Assembly (NCBI RefSeq): GCF_014204495.1
Contig: NZ_JACHLN010000001.1
Location: 930,001 to 994,000 of the forward strand
DNA: 64,000 nucleotides
Direction: 5' to 3'
Source of the DNA: Sphingomonas kyeonggiensis
Lineage (GTDB): Bacteria; Pseudomonadota; Alphaproteobacteria; Sphingomonadales; Sphingomonadaceae
A program made the position numbers and the translations under genes. Each line of letters begins with the position of its first letter. Position 1 is the first letter of the stretch. This document shows positions 1 to 9,027 of this stretch, piece by piece. The notes below the pieces were generated by a model, which worked only from the letters and a program-made list of their open reading frames with translations, ran no database searches and was not told the origin of the DNA.

Positions 1-92
1 TTCTGGAGGATGGCCGCAGCCTCCTCCTCGCCGACCAGCATCATCAGGACCGCGGCGCGCTCGACGCCGTTGAAGCTGCGGATGGCGTTCAT
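1..92 (-). CDS. fliG: Flagellar motor switch protein FliG, N-terminal fragment (cut by window edge)
   Basis: Only the first 30 codons are in the window. They start MNAIRSFNGVERAAVLMMLV and continue with an acidic stretch (GEEEAAAILQ), which fits the FliG N-terminal domain that binds FliF. The ATG at 92 overlaps the fliF stop by 4 nt (ATGA), so the two are translationally coupled. FliG is the C-ring protein that transmits torque from the stator and helps switch rotation direction. The call rests on position after fliF plus the N-terminal match; the rest of the gene lies outside. Confidence 0.85.
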   Translation of the reverse strand, partial: MNAIRSFNGVERAAVLMMLVGEEEAAAILQ

Positions 93-1777
93 TGCGCGTC
101 TGCCTTGATCATGTCGCGCACCGCCAGAGCGGCGCGGGCCGGATTGTCGCGCGTGAAGCCGCGGACCAGGCCGACGCGCTCGTCATAGCTGTTGCCGGCG
201 CTTTCGAGCATGTCGATCGAGACCGGCGGGGCGCCCGGGCCAGCTTCCTCACCGGACGGACCGCTCATCGACAGCGCCGGGCGATTGCCGGCGCCAGCGG
301 GCTCCTCGCGCTTCTTGAGCAGCGCCTTGGTGAGCGGGCGGACACCGAGGAAGAGGACCAGCAGCGCGATCACCAGCGCAGTGGCGTTGCGCGCGGCGAG
401 CGGAACCCAGGGCGCGTCATACCAGGCCGGCCCCTTGTCGGCGGCATCGGCGGTGGTAGTGAACTTGCGGCTGATCACGGTGACCTGATCGGCGCGGCCC
501 TGATTATAACCGACCGCGGCCTGGACCAGCTGGGTGACCTGCTGGATCTCGACCTGCGAGCGCGGCTTGCCCGATTCTTCGCGCAGCAGCACCGCGACCG
601 AAAGGCGCTTGATGCCGCCCGGGGCCTGGCGGGTGACCGAGACCTGCTTGCCGGTCTCATAGGTGCGAGTGAAGCTGTCGCTCTGCTTCTGCGGCGTCGC
701 CTGGCTGGCGCCGGCAGCGGTGGTGGCACCGGGCGCGGCAGCGGCACCGGGCGTCGGCTGCGCGTTTGGCGCGGTGATCGTGCTGGCGGGCGGCGGCGTG
801 TTGGAGAGCGCGCCGGGGATGCCGCCGGGAGCCTGGCCATCCTTGGAGCCGGTCCAGGCGCCCTGCTCGGCGGCGAGGACGGCGCCTTCCTTGTCATAGC
901 TTTCGCGGGTCGCCTGGTTCTCGTCCAGGTCGACATCGGCCTGGACTTCGGCGGTAAAGTTGCCGGCACCGACCAACGGGGTCAGCAGCTGGACGAGCTG
1001 CTCGCGATACTTGTCCTCGATGCGGCGCTGATAGTCGATGCGGGCGTCGCCGGCAGCATTGGCCTCATTGCCCTTCTTGGAGAGCAAGGCACCCATCTGG
1101 TCGACGATGGTGACGCCCTCGGGCGCCATGCCGGGGACCGACGAAGCGACGAGGTTGACGATCGCGCGGGTCTGCGCGTCGCCCAGCGCGCGGCCGGGCT
1201 GGAGCTTGAGGACGACCGAGGCGGTGGGCTGAGTCTTGTCGCGGACGAAGACGCTGGCCTCGGGCGTGGCGAGATGGACGCGGGCCTCCGCGACCGAATC
1301 GATCTCCTCGATCGAGCGGGCGAGCTCGGTCTCGCGGGCCTGACGCAGGCGCTCGCCCTCGACAGCGCGGGAAACGCCCATCGGGAGCTGGTCGAGGATT
1401 TGGTAGCCGCCGGGTGCCGCCTTGGGCAGGTTCTGGCTGGCGAGCAGCATCCGGGCCTTGTGGAAATCATCCTCGGCGACGGTGATCGAGCCGGAACTGT
1501 CGATGCTCGACTTGATGCTGGCGCCGTCGAGCGCCGTGGTGATCGCCGCCTTGTCGGCATCGGTCACGTTGGCGAACAGGATCCGCTGCGGCGGGGTCGA
1601 GACCAGCGACCAGGCGAGGAAGCCAGCGGCGACCAGGCCGATCAGGAAGATCAGCGGCATCGCGCGCTTCACGGCGGGCTGGGCGAGGATGCCGCGCATC
1701 TGGGCGAGCGGCGCGCCGAAACGGCCCGCGGAGGCAGGCAGGAGGGGCGCATCGGTGGGGGTGAGGGCGTTGCTCAT
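89..1777 (-). CDS. fliF: Flagellar MS-ring protein FliF
   Basis: 562 aa, a usual length for FliF. It forms the MS ring in the inner membrane, the base on which rod, C ring and export gate assemble. Two membrane segments are visible, at about residues 40-60 and 464-482, enclosing a long periplasmic region with the YscJ/FliF-type motif LPMGVSRAVEGERLRQARE. A Pro/Ala/Thr-rich linker lies near residues 310-370. The C-terminal tail (GFTRDNPARAALAVRDMIK) matches the FliG-binding end. It lies 3 nt after fliE and overlaps fliG by 4 nt, in the leftward unit flbD-fliE-fliF-fliG. Confidence 0.95.
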   Translation of the reverse strand: MSNALTPTDAPLLPASAGRFGAPLAQMRGILAQPAVKRAMPLIFLIGLVAAGFLAWSLVSTPPQRILFANVTDADKAAITTALDGASIKSSIDSSGSITVAEDDFHKARMLLASQNLPKAAPGGYQILDQLPMGVSRAVEGERLRQARETELARSIEEIDSVAEARVHLATPEASVFVRDKTQPTASVVLKLQPGRALGDAQTRAIVNLVASSVPGMAPEGVTIVDQMGALLSKKGNEANAAGDARIDYQRRIEDKYREQLVQLLTPLVGAGNFTAEVQADVDLDENQATRESYDKEGAVLAAEQGAWTGSKDGQAPGGIPGALSNTPPPASTITAPNAQPTPGAAAAPGATTAAGASQATPQKQSDSFTRTYETGKQVSVTRQAPGGIKRLSVAVLLREESGKPRSQVEIQQVTQLVQAAVGYNQGRADQVTVISRKFTTTADAADKGPAWYDAPWVPLAARNATALVIALLVLFLGVRPLTKALLKKREEPAGAGNRPALSMSGPSGEEAGPGAPPVSIDMLESAGNSYDERVGLVRGFTRDNPARAALAVRDMIKADAQ

Positions 1778-1780
1778 GGA

Positions 1781-2149
1781 TTACACCGGCATGCTCATGA
1801 TGTCCTTGTAGGCGGACAGGAGTTTGTTGCGGACCTGCAGGGTCGCCTCGAAGCCGACCGAGGCCTGCTGGCGAGCGAGCATCACCTTGGCGATGTCCAC
1901 GGTCTCGCCGCGTTCATAGGCCTCGGACAGCGCACCGGCCTGGGCCTGGGACTGGTTGACCTGCTTGAACGCCTCTTCCATCGACGAGGTGAAGCTGGTC
2001 GACTTGGTGCCCGAGGCGCCGGTGATCGTGCCGGCCGGCGTCTCATTGGCCTTGGCGAGCGCGGCGTTGCGCTCGAGGATCTGGGCGCGGAGCGCCATGA
2101 CGCGATCGACGCTCATCGCGCCGCCGCCGATACCGTCCACGCCGCTCAT
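1781..2149 (-). CDS. fliE: Flagellar hook-basal body protein FliE
   Basis: 122 aa, slightly longer than the usual roughly 105 aa because of an Ala-rich N-terminus. The C-terminal half (SFTSSMEEAFKQVNQSQ, then GETVDIAKVMLARQQASVGF and a final VRNKLLSAYKDIMSMPV) is the conserved FliE helix pair that joins the MS ring to the proximal rod. The ATG overlaps the end of the upstream regulator gene by 4 nt, and fliF follows after 3 nt, so all three are probably one transcript. Confidence 0.93.
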   Translation of the reverse strand: MSGVDGIGGGAMSVDRVMALRAQILERNAALAKANETPAGTITGASGTKSTSFTSSMEEAFKQVNQSQAQAGALSEAYERGETVDIAKVMLARQQASVGFEATLQVRNKLLSAYKDIMSMPV

Positions 2150-3405
2150 GCCGAAGCCCTCGCCTTACCGAAGTCGATGCTCTCGCCCTGCTCGCGTGCC
2201 TTGGCGAGGCGGTAGCGCAGGGTGCGCTCGGAGATGCCGAGCCGCTTCGCCGTCTCGATCCGGCTGCCGCCGCATTCGGCGAGCACGTCGCGGATCGCGG
2301 CGAATTCGTGGATCTGGACGATGTTGGACAGCGTGCCCGCAGTCTCGACCTCGATGCGGCGCACCACGGGGCGATCGAAGATCAGGTGCTCGGGATCGAT
2401 GGTGCGGCCGCCGCAGAGCAGCAGCGCGCGCTGGATGACATTCTCGAGCTCGCGGACATTGCCGGGCCAGTCATGGCCGAGAAGCGCGTCGAGCGCGGCG
2501 TTCGAGATCCACGGCATCGCGCCGCGGCCGCCGGCATGGCGCACGACCATCGCGGCCGACAGCGCGGCGATGTCGCCGGGGCGCTCCGCGAGCGCGCGGG
2601 TGGCGAGCGGAAAGACCGAGAGGCGGTAGTACAAGTCGGCGCGGAAGCGACCGGCGGTGACTTCGCCCTGCAGGTCGCGGTTGGCGCAGGCGATGACGCG
2701 GACATCGACCTTCTCCGGCATGGTCCCGCCGATCGGCACGACCTCGCGCTCCTGCAGCGCGCGGAGCAGCTTGGCCTGGAGGTTGAGCGGCATCTCGGCG
2801 ATCTCGTCGAGCAGCAGGGTGCCGCCATGCGCGGCGCGGAAGAAGCCCTGGCCGCCCGAGGAGGCACCGGTGAAAGCGCCCTTCTGGTGGCCGAACAGCA
2901 TCGCCTCGAGCATCGTCTCGGGCAAGGCCGCGCAGTTGATCGCCACGAACGGCCCGTCCTTGCGGGCGGAGTTGTTGTGGATCGCGCGGGCCAGCACTTC
3001 CTTGCCGGTGCCCGTCGGGCCGTTGATCAGCACGGTGATGTCGGACGCGGCGACGCGCTCGGCCAGCGCGAGCAGCGCCAGGCTCTCGGGATCGGCGGCG
3101 ACGGGCTCGTGCGGGCCGCGCAGCAGCGCGGTAGCGAAGCCGGCACCGACGGCGGCGTCATCCGAGGTATAGGAAAGGCGGGCGGGGTTGCCGTCGCCGA
3201 ACGCGATCGCCTGGCGGCCTTCGTCGCCGAGGATCAGCGTGCGCGCGGCGGCCGGGGGCACTTCGCCTTCCGCCACCAGGAACAGGTCATGTGCGCCGGG
3301 GCGGCCGTCCTCGCCCGCGCCGATCGCAAAGCCCTGGGCCCGCAGCGACGAGACGAGCGCATATTTCTGGCGAAGCACGGCGGCCGACGGAAGGATGGAT
3401 CGCAT
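2146..3405 (-). CDS. flbD: Sigma-54-dependent transcriptional activator, FlbD-like
   Basis: 419 aa from the ATG at 3405, chosen because a strong AGGGGG lies 7 nt upstream; an in-frame GTG at 3423 would add six residues. The AAA+ domain shows Walker A GPTGTGKE, the sigma-54 contact loop GAFTGA and Walker B TLLLDEI. The C-terminus has a Fis-type helix-turn-helix ([22 protein letters not shown]). The first 110 or so residues do not show the acidic pocket or phospho-acceptor Asp of a normal receiver domain, as in the FlbD family. Position ahead of fliEFG and the nearby sigma-54 promoters suggest it activates middle and late flagellar genes. Confidence 0.88.
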   Translation of the reverse strand: MRSILPSAAVLRQKYALVSSLRAQGFAIGAGEDGRPGAHDLFLVAEGEVPPAAARTLILGDEGRQAIAFGDGNPARLSYTSDDAAVGAGFATALLRGPHEPVAADPESLALLALAERVAASDITVLINGPTGTGKEVLARAIHNNSARKDGPFVAINCAALPETMLEAMLFGHQKGAFTGASSGGQGFFRAAHGGTLLLDEIAEMPLNLQAKLLRALQEREVVPIGGTMPEKVDVRVIACANRDLQGEVTAGRFRADLYYRLSVFPLATRALAERPGDIAALSAAMVVRHAGGRGAMPWISNAALDALLGHDWPGNVRELENVIQRALLLCGGRTIDPEHLIFDRPVVRRIEVETAGTLSNIVQIHEFAAIRDVLAECGGSRIETAKRLGISERTLRYRLAKAREQGESIDFGKARASA

Positions 3406-3457
3406 TGTTACCCCCTGAGACACATCCCCTTTTGAGACTAATCTGGTTAACGACGCG

Positions 3458-3484
3458 TAAAATTGCCCATTTCGAGACCGCTTC
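3458..3484 (+). promoter_or_regulatory. Weak candidate sigma-28 promoter upstream of flagellin
   Basis: TAAAATTG, 11 nt, then ACCGCTTC. The enterobacterial FliA consensus is TAAAGTTT-N11-GCCGATAA, so the -35 fits at 6 of 8 positions and the -10 at 4 of 8 with exact spacing. It would leave a leader of about 130 nt before the flagellin ATG. No strict sigma-54 site was found in the same interval. This is a suggestion only. Confidence 0.25.
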
Positions 3485-3496
3485 GGTCCGGGCGCG

Positions 3497-3516
3497 TCTA
3501 CGCGTGCGCACGTAGA
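3497..3516. promoter_or_regulatory. 20-bp near-perfect palindrome between flbD and flagellin
   Basis: The interval reads TCTACG, eight central bases, CGTAGA; 8 of 10 symmetric positions pair. It lies mid-way in the 222-bp gap between the divergent flbD-like gene and the flagellin gene, so it could be an operator for one or both. No known factor site was recognised. Confidence 0.35.
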
Positions 3517-3627
3517 GCCGAAATTTTTCGCTTAAGCCGGGCGCAAGCCGGCCGTTCCTTGCCTTGGCGGCTCCGAGCTCCCGTTCAGGGGGGTACGCGG
3601 GAAGCCGACGAGCATGGAGTAACGAAC

Positions 3628-4446
3628 ATGACTGTTATCGCGACCAACACCGCGGCGCTGCGCGCCGCCAATGCTTCGAGCGGCGCCAACAAGGCGCTGA
3701 GCACCGCCATGGAGCGCCTGTCGACCGGCAAGCGCATCAACAGCGCGAAGGACGACGCCGCCGGCCTGGCGATCGCCAACACCATGACCGCATCGATCCG
3801 CGGCATGAACCAGGGCATCCGCAACGCCAATGACGGCATCTCGATGGCGCAGACCGCAGAAGGCGCGCTGAGCGAAGTCACCAACATGCTGCAGCGTATC
3901 CGCGAGCTGGCCGTCCAGTCGGCTTCGGGCACCTATTCGGACGATGACCGCAGCAACCTGCAGACCGAAGTGACCGCGCTCACCACGCAGATCACCAACA
4001 TCCTGAGCAACACCACCTTCAACGGCGTCGCCCTGTTCGACGGCACCGCGGGTGATTCGGGCTCGGTCTCCATCCAGGCCGGCGCCAACGCCGCCGACAA
4101 GGTGACCCTGGACTTCAGCGACATCGACCTCGACGACGCCGTCGCGGTCGACATCTCGGACGCGGACGGCGCTGAAGACGCGCAGACCACGATCGACGAC
4201 GCACTGAAGACCGTGAACACCGCCCGCGCCAGCCTCGGCGCCGGCCAGAGCCAGCTCGAGTCGGTGGTGAACAACCTGCAGTCGAACGTGGCGAACCTCA
4301 GCGACGCCCGCAGCCGGATCGAGGACACCGACTTCTCGACCGAAACCGCGGCACTCGCCAAGGCGCAGATCCTCTCGCAGGCTTCGACGGCGATGCTCGC
4401 CCAGGCGAACCAGAGCCAGCAGACGGTTCTTTCGCTTCTCCGATAA
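3628..4446 (+). CDS. fliC: Flagellin (short form)
   Basis: 272 aa from the ATG at 3628, preceded by GGAGTAACGAAC, which provides the ribosome site. The N-terminal D0/D1 region ([38 protein letters not shown]) and C-terminal D1/D0 region ([24 protein letters not shown], ending QTVLSLLR) are typical. The central surface-exposed part is only about 60 residues and rich in Asp/Ala, so the filament should be thin and smooth. There is no signal peptide, as expected for type III export. It is monocistronic, followed by a strong terminator, and divergent from the regulator gene. Confidence 0.95.
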   Translation: MTVIATNTAALRAANASSGANKALSTAMERLSTGKRINSAKDDAAGLAIANTMTASIRGMNQGIRNANDGISMAQTAEGALSEVTNMLQRIRELAVQSASGTYSDDDRSNLQTEVTALTTQITNILSNTTFNGVALFDGTAGDSGSVSIQAGANAADKVTLDFSDIDLDDAVAVDISDADGAEDAQTTIDDALKTVNTARASLGAGQSQLESVVNNLQSNVANLSDARSRIEDTDFSTETAALAKAQILSQASTAMLAQANQSQQTVLSLLR

Positions 4447-4526
4447 GCGCGTGCCGGTCGGGGTGTCACCCCCCTGACAGGCGCCGCGGCCGGTCACCCC
4501 TTGCCATACCAAGGGGGCGCATGGGG

Positions 4527-4558
4527 AACCCCGGTGGTCGCGTACCACCGGGGTTTTT
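4527..4558 (+). terminator. Rho-independent terminator of the flagellin gene
   Basis: A perfect 12-bp stem (AACCCCGGTGGT at 4527-4538 with its complement at 4544-4555), a 5-nt loop CGCGT, and a run of five T at 4554-4558. It lies 80 nt after the flagellin stop. Confidence 0.9.
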
Positions 4559-4590
4559 CCTTGTTCTGCGACGCCTCAGCGATCAATCCG

Positions 4591-4688
4591 TTCCCCGGCG
4601 AAGGCCGCGGCCCAGTTGCAATGTCGCTCGAGAGGTTCCGGCGCCATCGATAGTGCGCCGAGACTGGACCCCGGCCTTCGCCGGGGAA
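4591..4688. repeat. Intergenic inverted repeat, CCCCGGCGAAGGCCG family
   Basis: Two 26-nt arms, 4591-4616 and 4663-4688, are near-perfect reverse complements (TTCCCCGGCGAAGGCC and GGCCTTCGCCGGGGAA as cores), separated by 46 nt. The same short core recurs at 32131-32148 and 53994-54011. The placement between flagellin and the convergent peptidase gene fits a REP-like element of sphingomonads. Confidence 0.75.
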
Positions 4689-4714
4689 CTGCAAGAGACG
4701 AATGCCTGTCCGGC

Positions 4715-6070
4715 TTACTTCTTCTCCGGCCGGCCGCCCGGCTTCCATTCAGGCTTGGCGGCGCTGTTGGCCAGCGACTGGAGCGGCGCGACCAGCGACT
4801 GGATCGCGCGGGTCATGAACGCGATGTCGAGATTCTCCAGCGTGTCCTGCGCGGTGTGATAATTGGGCGTGACCGCCCAGCCCGAGATGGTGTGCGCCAC
4901 CACGCCGCGCACCGCGAGCGAATAATTGTCCGAACGCTCGAAGAAATGCTGGTCCGGATAGGGATCGGAGGTGACCAGCGCGCCGTGCGCCTTGAGCGTC
5001 TCGCCCAGGGTCGAGCGCTCGAAGCCGGTCATCATCATCGTGCCGGCGGGAAGCTTGGGATCCTGCGCGCCGATCATCTCGATCTCGATATTGGCGACGA
5101 TCTGGTCGAGCGGCACCGGGGGGTGATCGCCGAAATAGCTGGAGCCATAGCCGCCGATCTCCTCGCTGCCATAGGCGACGAACAGCAGGCCGCGCCTGGT
5201 CTGCTTCGCCGCGGCCATGGCGCGGGCAAGCTCGAGCACCGCCGTGGTCCCCGACGCATCGTCATTGGCGCCGTGCATGATCGTGCCGTCGGGCCGCACG
5301 CCGAGGTGATCGAGATGCGCGCTGACCAGGATCACGCCCGCCTTGGGATCGCTGCCCGGCAGCCAGCCGATCGCATTGGTGGTGATCGCTTCTTCCTTCA
5401 CCACCGGCAGCACGAAGCTGACCGGCGCGCCGGCCTGGGCGATCGCCTTGTCGAAATCGGCCGAGGGCAACGTCGCGAGCGCGGCGTAGCTCGGCGGCGC
5501 CTTGCCCTCGAGCCCGGCGGGCAGGCGCGGCTTGCCGCCCAGGCCCTTGACCATGTTCTGGGTCATTTCGCTCTCGCGGACGATGACCAGCTTGACGCCC
5601 GCGGCAGTGGCGGCGCGGACCAGCGCCATCGGCGAGCCCTTGCCGCCGGTGACGAACAGCACGTCGACATGCGGGACCTTCGCGGGGTCCTCGCCGTCGA
5701 ACACCGCCGAAGTGCCCGAGACCGGATCGACCGAGCCGACCAGCACGGTGGGTGCCGCGGTCGCCTTGCCGCCGACCGTCAGCGTCGCCGGGCCGCCGGC
5801 GGCATAGCGGATGATCTTCGCGGGCTGGAGATAGCCGGGCATGCCCGGCGCCGGCTTCAGCCCATAGCCTTCGAACTGCGAGGCGACATAGGCGGCGGCG
5901 ATCGCCTCGTCGCGGGTGGCGCTGCCGCGGCCCTGCAGCGCGTCGCTGGCAAGGAAGCTCTCATGCGCTCGGACCCATTCGGGGCGGACGGTCCATTTGT
6001 CCTGCGCGAGCGCCGGCGAGGCCGTCATTGCGAACGCCATCGCGCCGGCCAGGAACAGATGCTTGGTCAC
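4715..6070 (-). CDS. M28 family zinc metallopeptidase with PA-type insert, secreted
   Basis: 451 aa with a signal peptide (MTKHLFLAGAMAFAMTASPALAQ). The catalytic region shows the M28 zinc ligands in order: SAHLDHLGV (His, with the following Asp), GANDDASGT (bridging Asp), YGSEEIGGYGS (catalytic Glu pair) and a late HTISGWAVTPNYHTAQD with the last His. Residues about 110-200 resemble a protease-associated domain inserted before the catalytic core. It probably acts in the periplasm as an aminopeptidase or carboxypeptidase on peptides; substrate unknown. It sits inside the flagellar cluster but has no known flagellar role, and is convergent with flagellin. Confidence 0.85.
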   Translation of the reverse strand: MTKHLFLAGAMAFAMTASPALAQDKWTVRPEWVRAHESFLASDALQGRGSATRDEAIAAAYVASQFEGYGLKPAPGMPGYLQPAKIIRYAAGGPATLTVGGKATAAPTVLVGSVDPVSGTSAVFDGEDPAKVPHVDVLFVTGGKGSPMALVRAATAAGVKLVIVRESEMTQNMVKGLGGKPRLPAGLEGKAPPSYAALATLPSADFDKAIAQAGAPVSFVLPVVKEEAITTNAIGWLPGSDPKAGVILVSAHLDHLGVRPDGTIMHGANDDASGTTAVLELARAMAAAKQTRRGLLFVAYGSEEIGGYGSSYFGDHPPVPLDQIVANIEIEMIGAQDPKLPAGTMMMTGFERSTLGETLKAHGALVTSDPYPDQHFFERSDNYSLAVRGVVAHTISGWAVTPNYHTAQDTLENLDIAFMTRAIQSLVAPLQSLANSAAKPEWKPGGRPEKK

Positions 6071-6178
6071 GTGAAATCCCCCGAATTGTTCGGGGCGGAT
6101 GTGTGCGGCATGCGCCGGGGCCGCGCAAGCGGGGCGCGGGCGGAAAGTTTCGAAAGTTACGATTCAGGGCTGTCGCTT

Positions 6179-6943
6179 CTATCCCAGCCTGCGCGCGAGA
6201 CCCTTTTTCAGCCTGGCATGCGCGCTCGCCTTGATCTGGCAGATGCGCGCGGCGCCGACGCCGAGCACCTGGCCGATCTCCTCGAGGTTCAATTCCTCGA
6301 CATAATAGAGCTGGATCACCTGCTGCTCGCGCTCGGGCAGCTCGGTGATCGCGGCGATCAGCGCCTGGCGCTGGTCGCTTTCGGCGAGCTGGTCGAAGGC
6401 ATTGGGCTCGTCGGACATGAACCAGGGGCTTTCGTCCGAATAGGTGTCGTCGATCGAATCGAAGCGCACCGCCTCGGCATTGGCATAGTCGGTGCGCAGC
6501 TTCTCGGCCGTGACGCCGAGCTTCGCGGCGACCTGCTCGTCCTCGGGCGCATGGCCCAGTTCCTGGGTCAGCACCGATACCGCCTCCTGATAGGCCTTAC
6601 GCCGGCGCATCGCCCCGCGCGTGGTCGTCGCCTGGCGGCGCAGCTCATCGATCATCGACCCGCGCAGCCGGGTGGCGAGATATTGCTCGAAGGTCACCTG
6701 CCCGCGATCCTCGAAGCTTCCCGCCGCCTCGATCAGCGCGACCAGCCCGACCTGGATCAGGTCCTCGACCTCGACCAGCGAGCTCATCGAGCCATGGATG
6801 TGCCAGGCGATGCGGCGGACCAGCGGCAAATGCTTGCGCACCAGGGCCTCCGGATCGCGGTGGGGCGTGGTCGGCGTATAGACTAGGGGCGAGAGAGCCA
6901 GTGATGCCATGGCGTCAAGTTTCCCTGGGGTGAAAGCGTTCAT
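6179..6943 (-). CDS. fliA: RNA polymerase sigma-28 factor FliA
   Basis: 254 aa from the ATG at 6943, which overlaps the flhA stop by 4 nt (ATGA); an alternative ATG lies at 6910. Region 2 (HLPLVRRIAWHIH, VEVEDLIQVGLVALIEAAGSF, RLRGSMIDELRR) and region 4 (LPEREQQVIQLYYVEELNLE, VLGVGAARICQIKASAHARL) are clear, and region 3 (GHAPEDEQVAAKLGV) links them. It should direct late flagellar genes and be held by FlgM (10310-10597). In many proteobacteria flhF and fleN sit between flhA and fliA; here they are absent. Confidence 0.93.
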   Translation of the reverse strand: MNAFTPGKLDAMASLALSPLVYTPTTPHRDPEALVRKHLPLVRRIAWHIHGSMSSLVEVEDLIQVGLVALIEAAGSFEDRGQVTFEQYLATRLRGSMIDELRRQATTTRGAMRRRKAYQEAVSVLTQELGHAPEDEQVAAKLGVTAEKLRTDYANAEAVRFDSIDDTYSDESPWFMSDEPNAFDQLAESDQRQALIAAITELPEREQQVIQLYYVEELNLEEIGQVLGVGAARICQIKASAHARLKKGLARRLG

Positions 6944-9021
6944 GCGGGCAGCGCCTCCGGCGCGCCGATCACGGCGATGACTTCGACGGCCTTGTCCTCC
7001 GGCACTTCGAAGAAGCTCATCACCGGCGTGTCGGGCAGGACGTTGCGGACCAGCTTGCGGATCGCGATGCGGATCGAAGGCTGGACGACAAGCGCGAAGG
7101 GCTTGGCTTCGGCGATCAGCGGTTGGGCGGCGCGCTGGAGCGCGTCGGCGATCCGGCGGCCGAGATCGGGCTCGATCGTGTGGCGGCGCGACGGATCCGA
7201 ACGGACGGCCTGGCCGAGCAGCGCCTCGAGCTGGCCTTCGAGCGTCATCACGCGCAGTGGCTCGCGCACCCCGCACAGGCGCTGGATGATCAGCGGGCCG
7301 AGCTCGGGACGGATCAGCTCGATCAGTTCCTCGGCATCGAGCGTGCGCTGGGCAGCGACGGCGATGGCGGCGGCGATGCGACGGAATTCCTTGAGCGGGA
7401 TGCTCTCGGCAAGCAGGCCGCGCAGGATCTGAGTGAGCGTGGTGAGCGGCACCGGCGCCGGGGTGAGCGCCGCGACCAGCTGGGGCGAGCGCTCCTTGAG
7501 CCCTTCGAGCAGCGACTGGACCTCATCGGCGCCGAGCAGATCGGACGCGTTCTGGATCAGGCACTGGTTGAGGTGCGTGGCGATCACCGTGCCGGGATCG
7601 ACGACGAGATAGCCAAGGCCGATCGCGGCATCCGAATCGCCCTGGGCGATCCACATCGCGTCGAGCCCGAAGGTCGGGTCCTTGACCTGCTTGCCCTGGA
7701 GGCGGCCGGCGGCCTGGCCGGTGTCGATCGCCAGCACTTCGTCGGGCGAGACATTGTCCTCGGCCATGACGACGCCGCCGATGACGATGCGATAGGTGAA
7801 GGGCGCGAGGTTGATGTCGTCGCGGACGCGCACCTGGGGCACGACGAAGCCGAGCTCCTTGGAGAGCTGGCGGCGCACCCCGGTGATCCGGCCCATCAGC
7901 GGGCCGCCGCGGCGCTCGTCGACCAGCGGCACCAGGCCGTAGCCGATGTCGAGCATCACCTGCATGTTGTCGGTGACTTCGTCCCAGCCGATCTTCGACA
8001 GATCGGTGGGCTCGGCCGGAGGCGCGGCGACGATCTTCGGACGGAGCGAAACCTTGCGGAGATGCCAGGCGGCGAAGCCCGCGCCGGCGGCGGCCGGCAG
8101 CATCAGGAAATGCGGCATGCCCGGGAAGACGCCGAGAAGGCCGAGGATGACCGCGACCGGGGTCCAGGTCTTGTGGCTCGCGAACTGGTTGCCGATCTGG
8201 CCGGCGAGATCGTCGCTCGACTTGACGCGGGTGACGATGGCGGCGGCGGCGATCGAGAGCAGCAGCGCCGGAACCTGGGCGACCAGCGCATCGCCGATGG
8301 CAAGCAGGACATAGGTCGAAGCCGCCTCGCCCACCGCCATCTGGTGGCTGGCGACACCGAGGATCAGGCCGCCGACCACGTTGATCGCGAGGATCAGCAG
8401 GCCGGCAATCGCATCGCCCTTCACGAACTTGGACGAACCGTCCATCGCGCCGTAGAAATCGGCTTCGGTCGAGACTTCGAGGCGCTTGGCGCGAGCGTCG
8501 TCGGGGGTGATCAGGCCGGCATTGAGATCGGCGTCGATCGCCATCTGCTTGCCCGGCAGGGCATCGAGAGTGAAGCGGGCCGACACTTCGGAGACGCGGC
8601 CGGCACCCTTGGTCACCACGATCATGTTGATGATGACGATGACGGCGAACACGACCAGGCCAACGACATAGTCGCCGCCGATCATGAAGGTGCCGAACGC
8701 CTCGATCACATGGCCCGCTGCGCTCTCGCCCTCATGCCCGTGGACCAGCACGACGCGGGTCGAGGCGACATTGAGGCCGAGGCGGAACAGCGTGGCGAAC
8801 AGCAGCACGGTGGGGAAGGCGGAGAAGTCCAGAGGCTTCTGCGCGTTCAGCGCCACCATCAGCACCGCTAGGCTGATCATGATGTTGAGGATGAAGAAGG
8901 CGTCGAGCAGGAAGGCCGGGATCGGCACCACCATCAGCGCGACGAGCAACAGGATCGCGCCGGGCAGCGCGAAGCTCTTGGCGGCGGGCACCGCGCCCGC
9001 GGGAAGCGAGATTGCAGACAC
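6940..9021 (-). CDS. flhA: Flagellar type III export gate protein FlhA
   Basis: 693 aa, the usual length. The N-terminal half has about eight membrane helices and the FHIPEP-family signature FRLGLNVASTRVVL near residue 80, then a cytoplasmic loop with the GKQMAIDADLNAGLI motif. The C-terminal half is the soluble docking domain for chaperone-substrate complexes. It follows the transglycosylase gene after 6 nt and overlaps fliA, so these three genes probably share the sigma-54 promoter at 9955-9970. Confidence 0.96.
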   Translation of the reverse strand: MSAISLPAGAVPAAKSFALPGAILLLVALMVVPIPAFLLDAFFILNIMISLAVLMVALNAQKPLDFSAFPTVLLFATLFRLGLNVASTRVVLVHGHEGESAAGHVIEAFGTFMIGGDYVVGLVVFAVIVIINMIVVTKGAGRVSEVSARFTLDALPGKQMAIDADLNAGLITPDDARAKRLEVSTEADFYGAMDGSSKFVKGDAIAGLLILAINVVGGLILGVASHQMAVGEAASTYVLLAIGDALVAQVPALLLSIAAAAIVTRVKSSDDLAGQIGNQFASHKTWTPVAVILGLLGVFPGMPHFLMLPAAAGAGFAAWHLRKVSLRPKIVAAPPAEPTDLSKIGWDEVTDNMQVMLDIGYGLVPLVDERRGGPLMGRITGVRRQLSKELGFVVPQVRVRDDINLAPFTYRIVIGGVVMAEDNVSPDEVLAIDTGQAAGRLQGKQVKDPTFGLDAMWIAQGDSDAAIGLGYLVVDPGTVIATHLNQCLIQNASDLLGADEVQSLLEGLKERSPQLVAALTPAPVPLTTLTQILRGLLAESIPLKEFRRIAAAIAVAAQRTLDAEELIELIRPELGPLIIQRLCGVREPLRVMTLEGQLEALLGQAVRSDPSRRHTIEPDLGRRIADALQRAAQPLIAEAKPFALVVQPSIRIAIRKLVRNVLPDTPVMSFFEVPEDKAVEVIAVIGAPEALPA

Positions 9022-9027
9022 TAGGGG

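Noticed and set aside
92-2215. A 707-codon open frame on the plus strand
   Set aside because: It lies antisense to fliF, fliE and flbD, has Arg/Gly/Asp-rich composition without any family motif, and is explained by high GC at third positions.
3548-3563. Sigma-54-like site CCGGCCG-TTCC-TTGCC before flagellin
   Set aside because: The GG and GC pairs are 11 bases apart instead of 12 and the first T is missing, so it does not meet the strict spacing.
4616-6886. A 756-codon open frame on the plus strand
   Set aside because: It is antisense to the M28 peptidase and fliA, which both have clear motifs. The composition is that of a mirror frame.
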